This document shows, piece by piece, positions 59,872 to 64,000 of a DNA stretch of 64,000 nt. Within the stretch, counting starts at the first letter, position 1. Each line of letters begins with the position of its first letter. This stretch comes from RHLJ01 sp965247355 (lineage in GTDB: Bacteria; Bacteroidota; Rhodothermia; Balneolales; Balneolaceae): contig OZ252011.1 in assembly GCA_965247355.1 (NCBI GenBank), forward strand, positions 2,914,001 to 2,978,000, given 5' to 3'. The notes below the pieces were generated by a model. The model had not been told where the DNA came from and made no database searches. It saw only the letters and a program-made list of their open reading frames with translations. A program made the translations under genes and the position numbers.

Positions 59872-62334
59872 ATGGCTAGAGAAAAGATTATACCAATAAC
59901 CATTGAAGACGAAATGCAATCATCGTACATCGATTATTCGATGTCGGTTATCGTTTCCCGCGCCCTTCCTGATGTTCGCGATGGACTTAAACCAGTACAC
60001 CGGCGTGCATTATATGGTATGAGTGAACTGGGAATGCTTCACAACAGGGGGTATAAGAAAAGTGCCCGTATTGTTGGTGAGGTTTTGGGTAAGTATCACC
60101 CTCACGGTGATTCAGCAGTTTACGATACTATCGTACGTATGGTGCAAACCTTTTCATTAAGATATCCTCTGGTTGATGGCCAGGGTAACTTTGGTTCTGT
60201 CGATGGAGATTCTGCTGCAGCAATGCGTTATACCGAGGTTCGGATGGACCGGATAGCGGAAGAATTATTGACTGATATCAATAAAGAAACGGTAGACTAC
60301 CAGCCTAACTTTGATGACACTCTTGAGGAACCAACCGTTCTTCCAGGGGCACTTCCAAACCTGTTGGTTAATGGATCCTCCGGGATTGCAGTGGGTATGG
60401 CGACCAACATGGCGCCTCATAACCTTACTGAAGTTATTGATGGTATCAATGCTTATATCGAAAACAACGATATCGAGATTAAAGAGTTAATGAAAATAAT
60501 TACTGCCCCTGATTTCCCTACTGGCGGTATTATTTATGGCTATGAAGGCGTTAAAGACGCTTATGAAACCGGCCGGGGAAAAGTTGTTCTTCGTGCAAGA
60601 GCTAATACAGAGGAATTACGCGGTGGAAGAGAACAGATTGTAATTACCGAGATTCCATATCAGGTTAATAAAAGCACTTTGATCCAAAAGATTGCTGAAC
60701 TCGTCAACCACGAAAAAATCACAGAGATTTCTGAAGTTCGTGATGAATCCGACAGAGAAGGAATGCGGGTTGTTATTATTCTTAAGCGATCTGCAAATGC
60801 AGGGGTAGTACTTAATCAACTGTACAAATACACTCAAATGCAGACCACTTTTGGTGTTATCAACCTAGCTCTTGTTCAGGGACGTCCGAAAGTGATGAAT
60901 CTCAAGGAGCTGATCTACCATTACGTAGAGCACAGAATTGATATCATTATTCGGAGGACCATTTATGATCTTGAGGCCGCTGAAGCTCGTGCCCATATTT
61001 TAGAAGGATTAAAAATTGCGCTAGACAACCTTGATGAAGTTATCAAGACAATACGTGCATCAAAAAATCCACAGGAAGCAAATGTACAGCTTCGCAAAAA
61101 GTTTGCCTTAACGGATATTCAGGCTAAGGCAATTCTTGAAATGCGTCTTCAGAAGCTTACCGGCTTGGAGCGTGATAAAATTGATTCAGAGTATAGTGAG
61201 ATAGTGGACAAAATTGCCGCTTTCAAATTGATTCTTTCTGATCGAAGCCGCCAGACACAAATCATTCAGGAAGAGCTCGAAGACCTGAAAGCCCGGTATG
61301 GTGATGAGCGTAGAACCCAAATTGTATATTCAGCAGAAGACTTCAATGTTGAAGACATGATTGCTGATGAGGATGTTGTGGTTACGATTTCAAACAAAGG
61401 CTTCATTAAACGAATGCCAGTTAGTGGTTATCGCAGACAACGTCGTGGCGGTAAAGGAATGAAAGGGACTACCACTCGTGATGAGGAATATGTAGAACAT
61501 TTATTCGTAGCCACCAACCATAACTATATTCTTTTCTTTACTGAGAAGGGACAATGTTATTGGTTAAAAGTATATGAGATTCCTGAAGGGGGTCGACTCT
61601 CAAGGGGCCGGGCAATTGTGAATCTTATCGAAATAGATAAGGATGATCCAATTAAAGCATTTGTTCCCGTCAAAACGCTGGATGATGAAGAGTATGTAAA
61701 AAACCATTCTATCATAATGTGTACTCGCGAAGGTCAGATTAAAAAGACTTCGCTTGAAGCATACAGCAGACCTCGTCGTGATGGAATAATAGCTATTAAT
61801 ATTAAAGATAATGATAGCTTATTGGGTGCTGAGCTTACAGATGGTGATTGCAACATCATTCTCGCAAACAAAAATGGTCGCGCTATTCGCTTCCACGAAT
61901 CCGATGCTCGCGAAATGGGAAGAAACACTTCCGGTGTTCGGGGTATGACGATTGGCAAGGATGATGAAATCGTTGACATGGTTGTTATCAAAAATACTCA
62001 TGAGGCTACGGTTCTTGCCATTTCTGAAAATGGATATGGTAAACGATCGCTAGTTGATGATTACAGAGAACAATCCCGAGGTGGTAAAGGCGTAATCACT
62101 TTAAAGGTTACACCAAAAACAGGAAACCTGATTGCACTCAAAGAAGTTACCGATGCCGATGATCTCATGATCATTACAGAGCGAGGTAAAGTAATCAGAA
62201 TGAGCTGTGGCGGAATTCGCACCATGGGACGAAACACTCAGGGTGTTAGAATTATGAGACTTGATTCCGACGGAGCAATCGCAGCTGTTACCCGTGTTGT
62301 TAATGAAGATGAAGACGCTGAAGAAGAGTCATAG
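59872..62334 (+). CDS. gyrA: DNA gyrase subunit A
   Basis: Breakage-reunion subunit, 820 residues. The catalytic tyrosine is Y120 in AAMRYTEVRM. The quinolone-determining stretch is GDSAVYD with Ser-81 and Asp-85, the fluoroquinolone-sensitive residues of E. coli at 83 and 87. The C-terminal beta-pinwheel carries the GyrA box QRRGGKGMKG. It follows gyrB closely and ends before a strong terminator. Confidence 0.97.
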   Translation: MAREKIIPITIEDEMQSSYIDYSMSVIVSRALPDVRDGLKPVHRRALYGMSELGMLHNRGYKKSARIVGEVLGKYHPHGDSAVYDTIVRMVQTFSLRYPLVDGQGNFGSVDGDSAAAMRYTEVRMDRIAEELLTDINKETVDYQPNFDDTLEEPTVLPGALPNLLVNGSSGIAVGMATNMAPHNLTEVIDGINAYIENNDIEIKELMKIITAPDFPTGGIIYGYEGVKDAYETGRGKVVLRARANTEELRGGREQIVITEIPYQVNKSTLIQKIAELVNHEKITEISEVRDESDREGMRVVIILKRSANAGVVLNQLYKYTQMQTTFGVINLALVQGRPKVMNLKELIYHYVEHRIDIIIRRTIYDLEAAEARAHILEGLKIALDNLDEVIKTIRASKNPQEANVQLRKKFALTDIQAKAILEMRLQKLTGLERDKIDSEYSEIVDKIAAFKLILSDRSRQTQIIQEELEDLKARYGDERRTQIVYSAEDFNVEDMIADEDVVVTISNKGFIKRMPVSGYRRQRRGGKGMKGTTTRDEEYVEHLFVATNHNYILFFTEKGQCYWLKVYEIPEGGRLSRGRAIVNLIEIDKDDPIKAFVPVKTLDDEEYVKNHSIIMCTREGQIKKTSLEAYSRPRRDGIIAINIKDNDSLLGAELTDGDCNIILANKNGRAIRFHESDAREMGRNTSGVRGMTIGKDDEIVDMVVIKNTHEATVLAISENGYGKRSLVDDYREQSRGGKGVITLKVTPKTGNLIALKEVTDADDLMIITERGKVIRMSCGGIRTMGRNTQGVRIMRLDSDGAIAAVTRVVNEDEDAEEES

Positions 62335-62359
62335 TCTTTTAGCAAAAACGATTATTAAA

Positions 62360-62391
62360 AACCTGCTCAAAAATTTGGGCAGGTTTTTTTA
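62360..62391 (+). terminator. rho-independent terminator after gyrA
   Basis: A 9-bp stem, AACCTGCTC (62360-62368) and GGGCAGGTT (62377-62385) with one T-G pair, is followed by TTTTT. It runs to the stop codon of the converging WYL gene. Confidence 0.85.
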
Positions 62392-63327
62392 TTGCTTCAA
62401 CATTTTTTCAAGAAGAACTTTTCTTTTCTCTTTCAAACTCTCCGGCTCTTGAATTTCGATCGCATTTCCAAATTGTAACAGCCATTCATTCAGAAAGTCC
62501 AAATTATCGAAATAGAAGCTCACCTGAATTTTTTTAGCTTTTTTATCCGATATCTTAAAAATTTTAGCCGGTAAATTTGCCCTGATTCGCTTTAAAAAAC
62601 TTTTTTCGATTAACACCTTTATCAAAAGCGATCGCTCGTTATTTCTAAAAATTAACCCCTCTATATCGATTTCTTTTTCTTCTCTTATTTTTTCGTCCAA
62701 AATCTCGATTTTCTCCATTTGATCGAGTATAAAATTTCGAGCCTCTCCTCTGATGTGAGATTTACCAATCATATTCCAGTGATCTTCATAAAATACCAAA
62801 ATATAAGGGTCAACTTTTCGAACTGATTTTTCCCCTGACTTTGTAGTGTAAGAAAACTGAACCCGATTCTTTTGAGCTATGGCGCTACTCAGTAAATACC
62901 AGTCCCCTCCCTCTTTCTTTTCCCCACCAAACTTAAGATATGGATCAACAATAGTTTTGGATTCCAAAGAAGTCATTAATTCTTTTAGGTCTTCAGGCAA
63001 CACATTTTTAATCTTAAGCTCTACTCCCTGAGCATCCTCTACTAACTGCCTGTCTACCTGTGACTTAACGAAATTTAGACCTACCATAATTGTGGCTAAT
63101 TCCTTTGAGGTAAACATCAATGGGGGAACCTTGTAGCCTGGCATCACTCCATATCCGGCGTATTTATCCCAGGTCACAGGTACATTTATTTCCTGTAAAG
63201 AATTGAAATCCCTGAAGATAGTCCTCCTGCTTACCCCAAATTTATCTGCAATTTCCTCAACCGTTAGCTTCTTTCCCGGCTGTTGGAGAAGGAGCATTAG
63301 TTTTAGTCTACGTTCTGAACTATTCAT
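62389..63327 (-). CDS. WYL-domain transcriptional regulator (DeoR/YafY type)
   Basis: 312 residues. An N-terminal HTH (LLQQPGKKLTVEEIADKFGVSRRTIFRDFNSL) is followed by a WYL domain (about 140-200: KNRVQFSYTTKSGE, VRKVDPYILVFYEDHWNMIGKSHIRGEARNFILDQMEKI) and a C-terminal extension. WYL domains sense nucleic acid or nucleotide ligands in several DNA-damage and phage-defence regulators. The target is unknown. Its start lies one base from the rsmG stop, so the two may be co-transcribed. Confidence 0.87.
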   Translation of the reverse strand: MNSSERRLKLMLLLQQPGKKLTVEEIADKFGVSRRTIFRDFNSLQEINVPVTWDKYAGYGVMPGYKVPPLMFTSKELATIMVGLNFVKSQVDRQLVEDAQGVELKIKNVLPEDLKELMTSLESKTIVDPYLKFGGEKKEGGDWYLLSSAIAQKNRVQFSYTTKSGEKSVRKVDPYILVFYEDHWNMIGKSHIRGEARNFILDQMEKIEILDEKIREEKEIDIEGLIFRNNERSLLIKVLIEKSFLKRIRANLPAKIFKISDKKAKKIQVSFYFDNLDFLNEWLLQFGNAIEIQEPESLKEKRKVLLEKMLKQ

Positions 63328-63975
63328 CTATCGTTTTTTTATTTCCACGATTGATTTTCCTTTATAAAACTCAGATTCCAAAACTTTATCAAGGGCAGTG
63401 ATTTTAACTTCTAAAGGCTTATCGACTTTGCTTAATTCATCCTCCACTTCGTGCTGCCCCTTTAGAAATATAATTTCTTTCCACTCCTTTTCACCTAAAT
63501 AATCTAAAAGTTCATATATCTTAAAGGCATGCTTGGTAACAATCAGAGACTTATTTAGCTCTATCTCTGAGATTGATACTGCTTTTGTAAGTACATTTTT
63601 GAGCCTAAGTTTTCCAACCATTTGTTTTGCGGCCATCATTTTTTTAGACACAATATCATTTAAGACAACATTCTTTTCCGGGTAACAAATCGCCAATGGA
63701 ATTCCAGGAAGACCGCCACCAGAACCTGCGTCTATAATTTCCTGATTATGCTGAAAGCATTCCATAGTTGAAATCAACAAAGAGTGTTTAACATGCTCAA
63801 ATAATGTTTCATGTGAAACATCCCTGCTAACGAGATTAATTCTACTGTTCCACCATAATAGTAGCTCAGTGTATTCTTCTAGCTTTATAAAATGGCGGTC
63901 AAGAAGATTGTTGAGCAGGGAAAGATCTTCTTTTAGGATCTCGCTATATTCGATAGAGTGTTTCACATGAAACAT
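63328..63975 (-). CDS. rsmG: 16S rRNA (guanine-527-N7) methyltransferase
   Basis: 215 residues of the RsmG (GidB) family. NSRINLVSRDVSHE precedes the SAM-binding loop IIDAGSGGGLPGIPLAICYP. The protein starts MFHVKH. These six codons are made of a parS-like 16-mer (63959-63974). A second, inverted copy at 63805-63820 is coded as VSHETL. RsmG genes commonly sit near the origin with the parABS or mnmG genes. Confidence 0.94.
   Translation of the reverse strand: MFHVKHSIEYSEILKEDLSLLNNLLDRHFIKLEEYTELLLWWNSRINLVSRDVSHETLFEHVKHSLLISTMECFQHNQEIIDAGSGGGLPGIPLAICYPEKNVVLNDIVSKKMMAAKQMVGKLRLKNVLTKAVSISEIELNKSLIVTKHAFKIYELLDYLGEKEWKEIIFLKGQHEVEDELSKVDKPLEVKITALDKVLESEFYKGKSIVEIKKR
63805..63820. promoter_or_regulatory. 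parS-like site 1 (inside rsmG)
   Basis: TGTTTCATGTGAAACA differs from the ParB site TGTTTCACGTGAAACA by one base. It is the exact reverse complement of the second site, 154 bases away. Confidence 0.75.
63959..63974. promoter_or_regulatory. parS-like site 2 (at the rsmG start)
   Basis: TGTTTCACATGAAACA, one mismatch from the canonical ParB site. It codes for the first residues MFHVKH of RsmG, read on the minus strand. Confidence 0.75.
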
Positions 63976-64000
63976 TATCGTTTAAGATAAACCATAAGAA

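Overview
The window looks like a chromosomal segment from a member of the Bacteroidota/Balneolota (FCB) branch. Pointers are a DUF4295 ribosomal-type protein next to bL33 and bL28, a DUF3127 protein, a zinc-less TraR/DksA protein, BlaI/M56 pairs with MORN-type tails, GxxExxY, and Bacteroidota-style lipoproteins. The fused chorismate mutase/prephenate dehydrogenase and the general gene set fit Balneolota best, but this is inference without a tree.

Bases 1-14,241 are mostly housekeeping: a 5'-cut gamma-glutamyltransferase-family gene, tRNA-Phe, recJ, leucine dehydrogenase, hslO, NDH-2, an A-type Fe-S carrier, gpsA-plsY, and the lipoate set lipA, lipB and lpd. Bases 14,570-20,976 hold a PIN-like gene divergent from a six-gene, fully overlapping operon. 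It encodes BlaI, a BlaR1-like M56 protease, and four tandem membrane proteins that copy the BlaR1 cytoplasmic loop and last membrane segment and carry MORN-like repeats. This is the most unusual system in the window. Bases 21,036-34,135 carry a cyclase, a lytic transglycosylase, a GNAT/beta-galactosidase/alpha-xylosidase group, prfC, and a tandem pair of inhibitor-I9-like secreted proteins whose first member has a frameshift.

Bases 34,136-36,578 are dominated by several families of short intergenic repeats, interrupted only by a DUF3127 gene. Bases 36,579-49,930 are accessory: a quinone-oxidoreductase-like gene, a type III restriction-modification operon with an embedded RhuM gene, an SbtA/SbtB bicarbonate-transport pair, a Fic gene bracketed by direct repeats of the end of a peptidase gene, GxxExxY and DUF1643.

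Bases 49,931-63,975 return to core genes: tyrA, uvrB, marR, xth-tyrS-cvpA-yqeY, the DUF4295-rpmG-rpmB ribosomal group, gyrB, gyrA, a WYL regulator and rsmG. Two parS-like 16-mers lie inside rsmG. With gyrB/gyrA nearby, they suggest that the right end is close to the replication origin.
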